The notes under the pieces were generated by a model. The model saw nothing but the letters and a program-made list of their open reading frames with translations, was not told the origin of the DNA and ran no database searches. A stretch of DNA of 64,000 bases from contig JAIQFX010000005.1 of assembly GCA_020073005.1 (NCBI GenBank), positions 42,380 through 106,379 of the forward strand. Reading direction: 5' to 3'. This document shows, piece after piece, positions 17,094-26,417 of this stretch. Position numbers and translations under genes: made by a program. Position 1 is the stretch's first letter; the number at the start of each line of letters is the position of its first letter. The stretch is from Terriglobia bacterium. GTDB taxonomy: Bacteria > Acidobacteriota > Vicinamibacteria > Vicinamibacterales > CAVVIG01.

Positions 17094-18385
17094 CGCGACG
17101 CTCGCTGTCCGGCGGGCGCCGGCGGCCCGGACTTCGGACGCGCGCCCGGCGCGCGCGGATCGACGAGCGCGACTTCGACGCCGGGCTCCACGTTCTCGAC
17201 AACAGCGAAGCTGTCCGTGCGCGCGCGGACGTGGACTTCCTTCGCGTCGAATCCCGCGCCCGACCGGACGTACACCACGGATCGGCCGCCGTTCTCGAAG
17301 ACCGCCTGGCGCGGTACGTAGATCGCGTCGTTCAGCGTCGCGCCCGCGATGGCGAGTTGCGCCGTGATGCCCGGGCGCACGCGCGGCCCGAGCCCGGTCA
17401 CGTCGAACAGCACGTCAAACTGGCGAATGGGATCGTTGCCGAACGGATTGCGCCCCGCCACATTGCTTATGGCGCGCACGGAGCCCCGCAGCGTCACGCC
17501 CGGCAGCGCGTCCATCGTCACGTCGGTCGGCTGGCCCGCGGCGACGTTCGCGCGATCGCCTTCCGGCACCTTCGCGCTGACCTCGACGCGCGACGTGTCG
17601 ACGACGTCGGCCAGCGTCTGTCCGGAGAACGCCGTGTCGCCGGGCCGGTAGTCCGGGATCGGCATGCCGAAGAAGAGCGGTCCGCCGAACGCGTTCGTGT
17701 TCTCGCGCAGCACGACGACGCCGTCGAACGGCGCGCGGATGCGCAGGTTGTCGATGTTGCGCTGCGCGACTTGCACGGAGAGCTGAGCCTTGTTCTTCTT
17801 CTCGACCAGCACCGCCGTCGCCGCGCGCGAGGTGTCGCCGTGCGACCGCGCGTCGTTTTCGACCTGCGCGAGCTGCTGACGCGCTTCGTCGAGCAGCATC
17901 AGATTCTTCTTCGCGTCGATTGCGCTCAGCAGCTCGTTGCCTTCGGCGTCGAGCTCGGCGCGGCGGACTTCGAACCGCTGATGGACGAGCAGCAGCTCGT
18001 CCTCGGCCGCCTGCACGGCATCCTGCGCTTCCGCCTTGACAATGTCCTGCTCGGCCTGCAGCAGATCGAACCGCGCCTGCTCGAGCGCGAACTCCTGATC
18101 GGACGGATCGAATTCGACGACGACGTCTCCGGAGCTGACCCATCCGCCGGACGGCGCGATATTCACGACCTGCAGCGCGCCGCCGATCGGCGGCGCGAGG
18201 ATCTGCGCCGAGCGTGCCGCGCGCAGCTCGCCGGTCGTGAAGACTTTCAGCTGCACCGCGCCACGCTGGACGCGCGCGGTGGGAATCGTCGCGGCGGCCG
18301 ACGGTACGAGACGGTTCCACGCGACGACGATCGCGGCGCCGACAATCGCCATGATCGCGGTGACCAGCACGCCGCGGCGCTTCAT
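17090..18385 (-). CDS. Membrane-fusion protein (HlyD/MacA family), third of three
   Basis: 431 residues. N-terminal anchor about 7-23, lipoyl half-motif (VKVFTTGELRAARSAQILAP-like region near 50-70 and SGDVVVEFDPSDQEFALE), a coiled-coil hairpin about 95-215 (QAEQDIVKAEAQDAVQAAEDELL), RIRAPFDGVVVLRE closing the lipoyl domain, then beta-barrel (TMDALPGVTLRGSVRAIS) and membrane-proximal domains. Periplasmic adaptor linking an inner-membrane transporter to an outer-membrane channel. Overlaps the permease start by four bases (ATGA) and the upstream adaptor by four bases. Confidence 0.9.
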   Translation of the reverse strand: MKRRGVLVTAIMAIVGAAIVVAWNRLVPSAAATIPTARVQRGAVQLKVFTTGELRAARSAQILAPPIGGALQVVNIAPSGGWVSSGDVVVEFDPSDQEFALEQARFDLLQAEQDIVKAEAQDAVQAAEDELLLVHQRFEVRRAELDAEGNELLSAIDAKKNLMLLDEARQQLAQVENDARSHGDTSRAATAVLVEKKNKAQLSVQVAQRNIDNLRIRAPFDGVVVLRENTNAFGGPLFFGMPIPDYRPGDTAFSGQTLADVVDTSRVEVSAKVPEGDRANVAAGQPTDVTMDALPGVTLRGSVRAISNVAGRNPFGNDPIRQFDVLFDVTGLGPRVRPGITAQLAIAGATLNDAIYVPRQAVFENGGRSVVYVRSGAGFDAKEVHVRARTDSFAVVENVEPGVEVALVDPRAPGARPKSGPPAPAGQRASR

Positions 18386-19644
18386 CGCGCGCTCCCCGCG
18401 AGGTCGTCGGGCTCTTTGAGCGCGACGCGATCGCCTTCAGTCAGGCCGCGCGCGATGGCGACCTGATCGCGCCCGCGCCGGAGCACGGTGATCGCGCGCG
18501 GTTCGACGTTCGATCCCTTGACGACGTAGGCGACCGCGCGGCCGCCGCGCTGGAAGATCGCCCCGGCCGGGACGACGAGGACGCCGTTCAGCTGCTCGAG
18601 CTCGACGCGCGCCGTGCCGCTCATGCCCGATTTCAGACGGCCGTCGTTGTCGGCCATCGTGATGATGAGATCGAAGTTGCGCGTCGGCGGGAACGAACTG
18701 AAGTCCGGCCGCGCGATGAGCGAGATGTCGCTGACCGTTCCCTTCAGCTCGCGATCCGGCAGCGCGTCGACCCGCACGAGGACGCCGCGTCCCGATTGCA
18801 GCCGCGCGCGATCCACTTCGTCCACGTGGCACGCCATCTGAATCCTGGAGAGGTCGGGCAGCTCGGCGATCGGCGCGCCGAAGAACGCGCGGTCGCCCGG
18901 ACGGAATTCCGGCGCGGACTGCGCGAAGACGCTGGCCGCGCGGCGATTGGGCAGCAGGGTGATCGGTCCCGTCGCGGGCGCCCGCACGGTCATCCCGGCC
19001 ATCGTGCGTTCGGTCTCGCGCACGTCGAACAGCGCCTTGTCGCGCTTCTGCCGCGCGCTCGCGACGTCGGCGGCCGCCGACGCGCGTTCGGACTCCAGCT
19101 TCTGTTCCAGCTCGCGCACGCCCTGCTCGGCGTCGGCCGCCTTGAGGGCGAGATGCTCCGCGTCGACGCGCGGCCGCAGGTCTGCGCCCTCGAGATCGAG
19201 TTTCGCGCGACCCGACGCCGACTTCGATTGATCGAGCGCCGTCTGCGCCGCCTGCTCGCGCCGCCGCTGCTCGGCGACGGCCTTCTCGATTTCCGATTCG
19301 GCCTGCTTCAGCTCCGACTGCTTCTGCTCGAGCGTCCGCTGCTGCACGGTCGTGTCGAACTGGACGACGACGTCGCCGGCGTTGACGATGCTGCCGTTGC
19401 GCGCCAGCTCGATGATCTGCAGGTCCGAGCCGCCCGACATCGGCGCCGACAGCACGACCGATTTCACCGGGCGCACTTCGCCGCGCAGCTGCAGGTAGTC
19501 CACGAACGTGCCCTTGGCGACCGCCGCCGTCGGCAGCGACGATCCGCCCGCGCGTCGCAATCGCGCGACACTGCTCACAGCGGCGACCGCGGCCGCGGCG
19601 ACGAGCAACACGACGATGGCGCCGATCGCGCTGCGTTTCATCAT
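18382..19644 (-). CDS. Membrane-fusion protein (HlyD/MacA family), second of three
   Basis: 420 residues. Start chosen at the first of two consecutive ATGs, overlapping the stop of the previous gene as ATGATGA. Anchor helix about 8-23, lipoyl part (VKSVVLSAPMSGGSDLQIIE; NAGDVVVQFDTTVQQRTLEQ), coiled coil about 105-225 (KQSELKQAESEIEKAVAEQRR, LEQKLESERASAAADVASAR), MTVRAPATGPITLL, beta-barrel with RVDALPDRELKGTVSDIS and C-terminal VVPAGAIFQRGGRAVAYVV. Same fold as its two neighbours but clearly diverged, so not a recent duplication. Confidence 0.9.
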   Translation of the reverse strand: MMKRSAIGAIVVLLVAAAAVAAVSSVARLRRAGGSSLPTAAVAKGTFVDYLQLRGEVRPVKSVVLSAPMSGGSDLQIIELARNGSIVNAGDVVVQFDTTVQQRTLEQKQSELKQAESEIEKAVAEQRRREQAAQTALDQSKSASGRAKLDLEGADLRPRVDAEHLALKAADAEQGVRELEQKLESERASAAADVASARQKRDKALFDVRETERTMAGMTVRAPATGPITLLPNRRAASVFAQSAPEFRPGDRAFFGAPIAELPDLSRIQMACHVDEVDRARLQSGRGVLVRVDALPDRELKGTVSDISLIARPDFSSFPPTRNFDLIITMADNDGRLKSGMSGTARVELEQLNGVLVVPAGAIFQRGGRAVAYVVKGSNVEPRAITVLRRGRDQVAIARGLTEGDRVALKEPDDLAGSAR

Positions 19645-20687
19645 TGTTTCCCGGGCTTCCGGGATTTCCAGCTGTCCGAGCCGTCTCCGGGCTGGAGGTC
19701 GATGGCGACCGCGAGGTCGGGCAGCAGGTGGGGATCGGATTCGGCGAGCGAGAACACGGCGAGGAACGTGCGCACCTTCGCGGACATCGCGCTCGTCGAC
19801 GCGATGGGGGAGAGCTGTTCGAGCTTGCCGGTGAAGACGCGCGACGGATACGAATCCAGCGTCATCCGCGCCGCCTGACCGACCTGCACGCGATCGACGT
19901 CGGCCTGGTTCACACGCGCGCGCACGCGCATCGCCGACGAGTCGACGACCTCGAGGATCGGCACGCCGGGCCGCGTGTCCTCGCCCTCCTGCACTTCGCC
20001 GAAGCTGCCGTTCTTCCACGTCGTCTTGAGGACGACGAGGCCGTCGAGCGGCGAGACGATGCGCATCTTCGTCGCGTTCTGCTCGGCGTGATGCCACGCG
20101 TTGAGCGCGCGATCGCGCTGGATCTCGAGGATCCGCAGGTCCGCGGCTTCGGCGCGCCGGCGCAGATCGGAGCTGCGCCGCAGCTCGGTCAGGTGCGCGC
20201 GCGCCTCTTCGAGCGTGAGCTCGTTCTTCTCCGCGTCGATCTTCGGCCGCACGTCGTTGGTCGACACGTCGATCTGCGCGCTCTTCACCGCGTTCTCCGC
20301 GGCCTTGATCATCGTTTCGTCGTGCGTGCGCGAGGCGAGCTGGTCGGCTTTCTTCTTGTTGATCTGCTCGAGGAAGTCCTTGTACTCGGCTTCGCGGTCG
20401 TGCGCGGTCTTGATCTGCGCCTGACTGTCGAACTCGACCAGCAGATCGCCCTTCTTCACGCGCGTGCCGGGCGGCGCGAGGTGGACGATGACGACCGAGT
20501 TGACGCCGGCGCCGCTCAACCGCGGGACGAACACGGGGTAGCTCCGGACCGGCTCGACCGTCCCGTGCAGGCGCACGGGCGACGGGGCCTCAGCCGGCGC
20601 GGCGGCGAGCGTCGTCAGGGCGCCGAGCCCGCACGTGAGGAGGACCGCAAGCCGGGGCATGGCGCCTGTGAACATTGCTGGGATCAT
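19641..20687 (-). CDS. Membrane-fusion protein (HlyD family), first of three, signal peptide
   Basis: 348 residues, the shortest of the three adaptors. N-terminal export signal LAVLLTCGLGALTTLAAAPA (about 13-32). Lipoyl domain halves RVKKGDLLVEFDSQAQIK and RIVSPLDGLVVLKTT frame a coiled coil (AEYKDFLEQINKKKADQLAS, LTLEEARAHLTELRRSS); beta-barrel domain DRVQVGQAARMTLDSYPSRVF. The membrane-proximal domain seems short: the protein ends soon after FSLAESDPHLLPDLAVAIDL with a basic tail. A closer ATG (MFTGAMPRLAV or MPRLAV) could be the real start. Thirty bases downstream of dinG. Confidence 0.86.
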   Translation of the reverse strand: MIPAMFTGAMPRLAVLLTCGLGALTTLAAAPAEAPSPVRLHGTVEPVRSYPVFVPRLSGAGVNSVVIVHLAPPGTRVKKGDLLVEFDSQAQIKTAHDREAEYKDFLEQINKKKADQLASRTHDETMIKAAENAVKSAQIDVSTNDVRPKIDAEKNELTLEEARAHLTELRRSSDLRRRAEAADLRILEIQRDRALNAWHHAEQNATKMRIVSPLDGLVVLKTTWKNGSFGEVQEGEDTRPGVPILEVVDSSAMRVRARVNQADVDRVQVGQAARMTLDSYPSRVFTGKLEQLSPIASTSAMSAKVRTFLAVFSLAESDPHLLPDLAVAIDLQPGDGSDSWKSRKPGKQ

Positions 20688-20716
20688 AGACGCCGCGGGC
20701 GAGGAATCGGACGGCT

Positions 20717-22768
20717 CTAGACCGAAAAAAATGCCTCGATGTGTGACAGGTCGTGCACGATGGGCGCGGGCGGCAAAGACGCCACGAAACGACGCCCGTA
20801 ACCCTTTGTCCGGAGACGCGGATCGAGGACTGCGAGGACGCCGCGGTCGCGCCGGTGCCGGATGAGCCGGCCGAGGCCCTGCTGCAGCGCCAGGATCGCG
20901 AGCGGCACCTGGTACTCGCCGAACGGATCGCCGCCGCGCTCGCGGATTGCCTCGATGCGCGCCGCGGTGATGGGATCGCCGGGCGACGCGAACGGCAGCT
21001 TGTCGATGATGACGCAGCTCAGCGCCTCGCCGACGACGTCGACGCCTTGCCAGAAGCTCGACGTCGCGAACAGCACCGAATGCGGCGTCGCGCGGAACTG
21101 ATTGAGCAGCAGCGACCGCGGCGCCGTGCCCTGCGCGAGGATCGGATAGTCCAGCGCCATCTCCGCGATCGCCTGCACCGCGCGCATCGTCGCGTAGCTC
21201 GTGAACAGCACGAAGGCGCGGCCGCGCGTGCGCCTGAGGATCTCGATCACCTCGCGGCCGGCCGCGAGCGCGAAATCGTCGGACCGCGGGTCGGGCATGC
21301 GCGGCGGCAGGTAGAGCAGGGCCTGGTGCGCGTAGTCGAACTCCGACGGCAGCCGCACCTCGGCGGCTTCGCGAATGCCGAGCCGCGCGCGGATGTACTC
21401 GAACGTGCCGTCCACCGCGAGCGTCGCGGAGGTGAGGACGGTCGTGTGCATGCGATCGAAGAGCACCTCGCGAACGATCGTCGACACGTCGATCGGTGAC
21501 GCGCGCAGGAAGACGCCGCGGCCGCGGAACTCGACGAAGTAGACGTACTGATCGTCGCCGGCGCGAAGCATGAAGCGCAGCTCGTCGCGGATCTCACCCG
21601 CGCGGCGTTCGAGCGATTCGCGCTGTTCTTCTGCCGCCTCCGGGTCCGGCTGAAGCCGGACGCCACGATCGCTGGTCTCGCCTGCGCCCTCTTCGTACGT
21701 GGGGTCCGGCTTCAGCCGGACCAGCGCCAGCGTCGCCTGGAGCACATCGAGCGCGCCGGTGAGGTGCGCGGCGGCGTCGCGCGTCTCCCCGAGCGACTCG
21801 ACGGAGGCGCGCACGCGTTCCTCATTCTTGAAACGTGCGGGTCCGCTGCCGCGATGCGCGAACGCCAGCTCGGTGAAGAACGCCCTGGCGTGATCGCGCA
21901 GCCGCTCGATCGCTTTCTCGATCTCCGTCCGCTCGTTGCCTTCGAATCCGCCGACGGCGACGAGGCGTTCGACGTCGTGCGCGAGATCCTCGAGGCGATA
22001 GTTGCTGATGCCGTAGCCGAAGTACTGCGTGGCGACGTCCTCGAGCTGGTGCGCCTCATCGAGGATCGCGCGGCTGCACGCCGGAATCACCTCGCCGTAG
22101 GCGTTCTGCCGCACGGCCGCGTCGGCGCAGAGCAGGTGATGGTTGACGATCACGACGTCCGACGCTGCGGCGCGCTGGCGCATCTTCGTCACGAAGCAGT
22201 CGTCGTAGCGCGGACACTCGGTGCCGAGGCAGGTGTCCGCCGTCGCCGAGACCTCGCTCCAGAACGCGACGTCCTCGGGCAGATCCTCCAGCTCCGCGCG
22301 ATCGCCCGTCTCGGTTCGCGTCGACCACTCGCGGATGATCGGCAGGAAGACGTCGTGCATCGCCGGTCCCGCGCCGTCGTTCAGCTGATCGAGCCGGTGC
22401 AGGCAGAGGTAATTCGCGCGGCCCTTCATGTAGGTCGCCGTGAACGGGATGTCGAGCGCGGCGCGCAGCGCGGGGATGTCCTTGAAGTAGATCTGTTCCT
22501 GCAGGTTCTTCGTGCCGGTGGAGATCAGCACGCGCTCGCGGTTGAGAATGGCTGGAACGAGATACGCGAGCGTCTTGCCGGTGCCGGTGCCCGCTTCGGC
22601 GAGCAGGACGCCGCCGGTCTCGAACACACGCGCCACGGCGGCGGCCATTTCGATCTGGCCTTCGCGCGGCTCGAAGTCCGGCATCGCGCGCGCGAGCTGG
22701 CCGCCCGGCGCGAAGACGGCGGCGACTCGGTCGCTCAGGCTTCCGGGTAGAGCGGGAACTTCCGGCAC
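20717..22768 (-). CDS. dinG: DinG-family ATP-dependent DNA helicase (XPD-like)
   Basis: 5'-3' superfamily-2 iron-sulfur helicase that resolves R-loops and D-loops. About 683 residues. Walker [14 protein letters not shown] box ([13 protein letters not shown]), cluster cysteines in [24 protein letters not shown], motif [19 protein letters not shown] and [17 protein letters not shown]. Start uncertain: GTG giving [15 protein letters not shown] overlaps the end of glyA by 34 bases; a CTG overlapping the glyA stop is an alternative. A palindromic repeat is inserted in frame, adding about 27 residues ([21 protein letters not shown]) between the two helicase lobes. Part of the glyA-rpiB transcript. 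Confidence 0.92.
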   Translation of the reverse strand: MPEVPALPGSLSDRVAAVFAPGGQLARAMPDFEPREGQIEMAAAVARVFETGGVLLAEAGTGTGKTLAYLVPAILNRERVLISTGTKNLQEQIYFKDIPALRAALDIPFTATYMKGRANYLCLHRLDQLNDGAGPAMHDVFLPIIREWSTRTETGDRAELEDLPEDVAFWSEVSATADTCLGTECPRYDDCFVTKMRQRAAASDVVIVNHHLLCADAAVRQNAYGEVIPACSRAILDEAHQLEDVATQYFGYGISNYRLEDLAHDVERLVAVGGFEGNERTEIEKAIERLRDHARAFFTELAFAHRGSGPARFKNEERVRASVESLGETRDAAAHLTGALDVLQATLALVRLKPDPTYEEGAGETSDRGVRLQPDPEAAEEQRESLERRAGEIRDELRFMLRAGDDQYVYFVEFRGRGVFLRASPIDVSTIVREVLFDRMHTTVLTSATLAVDGTFEYIRARLGIREAAEVRLPSEFDYAHQALLYLPPRMPDPRSDDFALAAGREVIEILRRTRGRAFVLFTSYATMRAVQAIAEMALDYPILAQGTAPRSLLLNQFRATPHSVLFATSSFWQGVDVVGEALSCVIIDKLPFASPGDPITAARIEAIRERGGDPFGEYQVPLAILALQQGLGRLIRHRRDRGVLAVLDPRLRTKGYGRRFVASLPPAPIVHDLSHIEAFFSV
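21643..21722. repeat. Paired palindromic element inside dinG (GTCCGGCTTCAGCCGGAC)
   Basis: GTCCGGCTGAAGCCGGAC (21644-21661) and GTCCGGCTTCAGCCGGAC (21704-21721) are each palindromes of two 8-base arms and are also reverse complements of each other; with flanks the inverted repeat is 19 bp with a 42-base spacer. In the dinG frame it reads VRLKPDP ... VRLQPDP. It lies between conserved helicase blocks, in a segment that is variable in the family. Confidence 0.92.
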
Positions 22769-24012
22769 AGCGTTTCCACTTCGGCGCGGACCATGCCGAG
22801 CGCCCGATCGTCGTCGGGCGTGTCGAGCGCGCGCGTGATGAGCGCGCCGATCGCGTCCATCTCGGCCTCGCCCATGCCGCGCGTCGTGACGGCCGGCGTG
22901 CCGACGCGGATGCCGCTGGCGACCATCGGCGGATTCTGATCGAAGGGAATCGCGTTCTTGTTGACGGTAATGCCCGCCTTGCCCAGCGCGGTTTCGGCGA
23001 CCTTGCCGGTGATGCCCTTCGAGAACACGTCGACGAGCATCAGATGGTTGTCGGTGCCTCCGCTGACGAGACGGAAGCCGGCGGACGTCAACGCGGCCGC
23101 GAGCCGCTTCGCGTTCGAGACGACTCTCTTCTGATATTCCGCGAACGCCGGCTCCGCGGCTTCTTTCAGACACACGGCTTTCGCCGCGATGATGTGCATC
23201 AGCGGTCCGCCCTGGATACCGGGGAAGACGGTGCGGTCGAGATCCTTGACGAACTTCTCTTTGCAGAGCACCAGGCCGCCGCGCGGCCCACGCAACGTCT
23301 TGTGCGTCGTCGTGGTGACGAAATCCGAATCGGGCACCGGGCTCGGATGCACGCCGGCCGCGACGAGGCCCGCGATGTGCGCCATGTCGGTGAACATGAA
23401 CGCGCCGATCCGGTTCGCCGCCGCGCGAATGCGCGCGAAGTCGATCACGCGCGGGTACGCGCTCGCGCCGGCGATGATCATTTTCGGTTTGCGCTCGTCG
23501 GCGAGGCGATCGAGCTCGTCGTAGTCGATTCGCTCGTCTTCCTTGCGCACGCCGTACGGGACGATCGAATAGAGCAGGCCGGAGAAATTGAGCGGATGGC
23601 CGTGCGTGAGGTGGCCGCCGTGCGCGAGGTTCATGCCGAGCACCGTGTCGCCCGGCTTCAGCAGCGTCAGGTAGACCGCCATGTTGGCCTGCGCGCCGGA
23701 ATGCGGCTGGACGTTGGCGTGCTCGGCGCCGAATAGCGATTTCGCGCGCGCGATCGCCGCGCGCTCCGCGACGTCGACGAACTCGCAGCCGCCGTAGTAC
23801 CGCTTGCCCGGATACCCTTCGGCGTACTTGTTCGTCATCACCGAGCCGGCGGCTTCGAGCACCGCGCGGCTGACGAAATTTTCCGACGCGATCAGCTCGA
23901 GGCCGCTGTTCTGGCGGTGCAGCTCGTTCTTGATCGCGCCGGCGATTTCAGGATCGGCGTCGGCGAGGGAGCGCCAGGTGGAGGGAGTGGAATGACTGGT
24001 TTGGGTGGCCAT
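22735..24012 (-). CDS. glyA: Serine hydroxymethyltransferase
   Basis: PLP enzyme interconverting serine and glycine with transfer of C1 units to THF. 425 residues. Family blocks: [20 protein letters not shown] near 35-54, [32 protein letters not shown], and the PLP lysine in [15 protein letters not shown]. Two bases separate its start from the rpiB stop and its end overlaps dinG, so it is within one minus-strand operon. It supplies one-carbon units that complement the folate genes (folC, cyclodeaminase) elsewhere in the window. Confidence 0.97.
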   Translation of the reverse strand: MATQTSHSTPSTWRSLADADPEIAGAIKNELHRQNSGLELIASENFVSRAVLEAAGSVMTNKYAEGYPGKRYYGGCEFVDVAERAAIARAKSLFGAEHANVQPHSGAQANMAVYLTLLKPGDTVLGMNLAHGGHLTHGHPLNFSGLLYSIVPYGVRKEDERIDYDELDRLADERKPKMIIAGASAYPRVIDFARIRAAANRIGAFMFTDMAHIAGLVAAGVHPSPVPDSDFVTTTTHKTLRGPRGGLVLCKEKFVKDLDRTVFPGIQGGPLMHIIAAKAVCLKEAAEPAFAEYQKRVVSNAKRLAAALTSAGFRLVSGGTDNHLMLVDVFSKGITGKVAETALGKAGITVNKNAIPFDQNPPMVASGIRVGTPAVTTRGMGEAEMDAIGALITRALDTPDDDRALGMVRAEVETLCRKFPLYPEA

Positions 24013-24014
24013 CT

Positions 24015-24461
24015 TCAGGACCGCGATCGTTCCGCCTGGTTAATCTGATCGAGACGGCGCTGGTGCCGTCCCCCTTCGAACGCCGTGTTGAGCCACAGCG
24101 TCAGGATTTCATCCGCGAGGCCGAACGCGACAATCCGGCCGCCCATCGACAGCACGTTGGCGTTGTTGTGCTCGCGGGACAGCCGCGCGGTATACAGATC
24201 GTTGCACAGCGCGGCGCGGACGCCGTTCACCTTGTTCGCCGCGATCTGCTCGCCCTGCCCGCTGCCGCCGACCACGATGCCGCGGTCCGCGCGGCCTTCG
24301 GCGACCGCCTTGCCGACGGCGACGCAGATCGGCGGGTAGTCGACCGACGCCTCGCTGTGCGTGCCGTGATCGTCGACCTCGTGTCCGAGCCGCGCGAGCG
24401 TCTGCTTCAGGTGCTCCTTGAGGGGAAAGCCCGCATGGTCCGCGCCGATGGCGATTCGCAC
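24015..24461 (-). CDS. rpiB: Ribose-5-phosphate isomerase B, Glu-type active site
   Basis: Interconverts ribulose-5-P and ribose-5-P. 148 residues from the GTG giving [18 protein letters not shown]. Asp8-His9 start the active site; the loop reads [18 protein letters not shown], with Glu where the E. coli enzyme has Cys, as in the mycobacterial subgroup. [16 protein letters not shown] is also conserved. On its strand a TACAAT box (24475-24470) lies only about eight bases before the GTG, so the message may be nearly leaderless. First gene of the rpiB-glyA-dinG-adaptor group, divergent from the methyltransferase gene 16 bases away. Confidence 0.93.
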   Translation of the reverse strand: MRIAIGADHAGFPLKEHLKQTLARLGHEVDDHGTHSEASVDYPPICVAVGKAVAEGRADRGIVVGGSGQGEQIAANKVNGVRAALCNDLYTARLSREHNNANVLSMGGRIVAFGLADEILTLWLNTAFEGGRHQRRLDQINQAERSRS

Positions 24462-24477
24462 GGTCAACAATTGTACT

Positions 24478-25671
24478 ATGTCGTCGCCCATGAACCCGAC
24501 CGTCGTCATCTCTTCCCGCGGCGAAGACCGCCTGCGCACCGGCCATCCGTGGATCTACAAGGCCGACGTCGCTGATGTCCGCGCGAACGGCGGCGATGCG
24601 GTCGTGGTCCGCGGACCGCGCGGTCGCGTGGTCGGGTGGGCGATGTACAGCGATCGATCGCAGATCGCGCTGCGGATGTTGCGCCATGGGCCCGCCGTGC
24701 ACGATGCGGGCGCCGCGCCAGACGTCGAGAACCTGATCCGCGCTCGCATCGCATCGGCGATCGCGTTTCGCGAGTCCCTGTCGATCGACGCGAGCGCCTG
24801 TCGCCTCGTCCATGGCGAAGCCGATCTGTTGCCGTCGCTGATCGTCGATCGCTACGGCGACTACCTCGTCGTCCAGACGCTGTCGCAAGGCATGGATCGA
24901 CTCACGCCGGCGATCGTGTCGATGCTCACCGATCTCCTTCACCCCAAAGGGATCCTGGCGCGCAACGATCCGCGCGCGCGCGTGCTCGAAGGGCTCGAGC
25001 AGCGCGTCGATCTGCTGGCGGGCGACGTGCCGGAGACCGTCGCCGTCACCGAGCTCGGGATCACCTACGACGTCGATCTGCGGAAGGGCCAGAAGACCGG
25101 GCTGTTTCTCGATCAGCGCGAGAATCGCGAGGCGGCCGCCCGATACGCGCGCGGCCGGCTGCTCGACTGCTTCTGCTACAACGGCGGCTTCGCGCTCGTC
25201 CTGGGCCGCAGGTGTGACGAAACGATTGCGTTCGACGCGTCGGAAGACGCGGTCGCGCGCGTGAAAGCCAACGCGGCGCGCAACGGCGTCGCCCTGGACG
25301 CGCGCGTCGGCAACGTGTTCGACGAGCTGCGCGGCCTCGAGCGTCTGGGCGAGCGGTTCGATACGATCGTCCTGGATCCTCCGGCGTTCGCCAAGAACAA
25401 GGCGGCGGTGACGAACGCGCGTGCCGGCTACAAGGAGATCAACCTGCGGGCGCTGCGGCTGCTCAGGCCGGGCGGCACGCTCGTGACGTGCAGCTGCTCG
25501 TACCACGTGAACGAAGCGATGTTTGCCGAAATCATCTACGAGGCGGCTGTCGACGCCCGGGTCGACGTCACCGTCGTCGAGAAACGCATGCAGGGCCGCG
25601 ATCATCCGGTCCTGCTCGGCGTGCCCGAAACCTATTATCTGAAATGCTTCATCCTGCGAAAGGTCGAGTGA
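24478..25671 (+). CDS. RlmI-like class I SAM-dependent rRNA (cytosine-C5) methyltransferase
   Basis: COG1092 family: N-terminal PUA domain (ISSRGEDRLRTGHPWIYKADV), middle domain and Rossmann methyltransferase domain. 397 residues. Key blocks: GQKTGLFLDQRENRE, LLDCFCYNGGFAL (SAM motif I), VLDPPAFAKNK (motif IV) and VTCSCSYHVNEAMF (motif VI, the PCQ/SCS-type cysteine). Substrate in E. coli RlmI is 23S C1962; the site here is inferred. Start ambiguous between this ATG and one four codons later; neither has a ribosome-binding site. The stop overlaps the next gene as GTGA. Confidence 0.91.
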   Translation: MSSPMNPTVVISSRGEDRLRTGHPWIYKADVADVRANGGDAVVVRGPRGRVVGWAMYSDRSQIALRMLRHGPAVHDAGAAPDVENLIRARIASAIAFRESLSIDASACRLVHGEADLLPSLIVDRYGDYLVVQTLSQGMDRLTPAIVSMLTDLLHPKGILARNDPRARVLEGLEQRVDLLAGDVPETVAVTELGITYDVDLRKGQKTGLFLDQRENREAAARYARGRLLDCFCYNGGFALVLGRRCDETIAFDASEDAVARVKANAARNGVALDARVGNVFDELRGLERLGERFDTIVLDPPAFAKNKAAVTNARAGYKEINLRALRLLRPGGTLVTCSCSYHVNEAMFAEIIYEAAVDARVDVTVVEKRMQGRDHPVLLGVPETYYLKCFILRKVE

Positions 25672-26417
25672 CCCCGGCGAGCGCGCGCGCGGCGGCGCGC
25701 GACGCGAAGCGATCGCTGCGGCGGATGGCGCGGCCCGCCGGGCGCTTCGACGCGAGCCGGTACTTTCGAGGCGAGCACACCCTCGGCTTCTACAATGTCG
25801 GCACCGGCCCGATGCGCGCGCTCGCGAAGGCGATTCATGCCTCACACAAAGAGGACTGGACCGTCGCTGACGCGATGACGTTCGCCGATCTACTGATCGT
25901 CGATCGCCATCTCGAAGTGAAGTCGGTCGGCATCGAGGTGGTCGCGCGTTATCGTCGCGACTTCACGCCGCGGCTGCTGCCGCGCTGGAAGCGCTGGCTC
26001 GCGCGGAATCACTCCGCGAACTGGGCGACGACCGACGCCATCTGCGGATCGCTCCTCGGTCCGCTCCTGGCCCGGCATCCGGCGCTGATTCCGCAAATGC
26101 GCGCGTGGTCGCGCAGCCGGAACATGTGGGTGCGGCGCGCGTCGATGGTCAGCTTGATTCGGCCGATTCACGAGGGCCTCGCGCTCGACCTGGCGTACGA
26201 CAACGCGCGCCGGCTGCACGCCGACGACCACGATCTGATTCAGAAGGCCGTCGGCTGGGTGCTGCGGGAGGCCGGGAAGATGAACGCGACGCGGCTGGAG
26301 CGTTATCTCCGCGCGCACGGCCCATGGATCCCGCGGACGACGCTGCGGTACGCGATCGAGCGATTTCCGGCTGCCAGGCGCCGGACATTATTAATGGTGA
26401 CCAGACATGGGCGCTGA
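25668..26417 (+). CDS. DNA alkylation repair protein (AlkD-like glycosylase)
   Basis: HEAT-like-repeat glycosylase of the AlkC/AlkD family, which removes N3- or N7-alkylated purines. 249 residues, GTG start overlapping the upstream stop. Helical repeats run throughout; the segment SANWATTDAICGSLLGPLL carries the Trp and Asp typical of AlkD's substrate pocket, and WVRRASMVSLIRPI and KAVGWVLREAGKMN match the family's C-terminal repeats. Its last 11 bases overlap the start of the next gene. AlkD is a stand-alone repair enzyme, so the operon arrangement does not by itself say more. Confidence 0.88.
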   Translation: MTPASARAAARDAKRSLRRMARPAGRFDASRYFRGEHTLGFYNVGTGPMRALAKAIHASHKEDWTVADAMTFADLLIVDRHLEVKSVGIEVVARYRRDFTPRLLPRWKRWLARNHSANWATTDAICGSLLGPLLARHPALIPQMRAWSRSRNMWVRRASMVSLIRPIHEGLALDLAYDNARRLHADDHDLIQKAVGWVLREAGKMNATRLERYLRAHGPWIPRTTLRYAIERFPAARRRTLLMVTRHGR

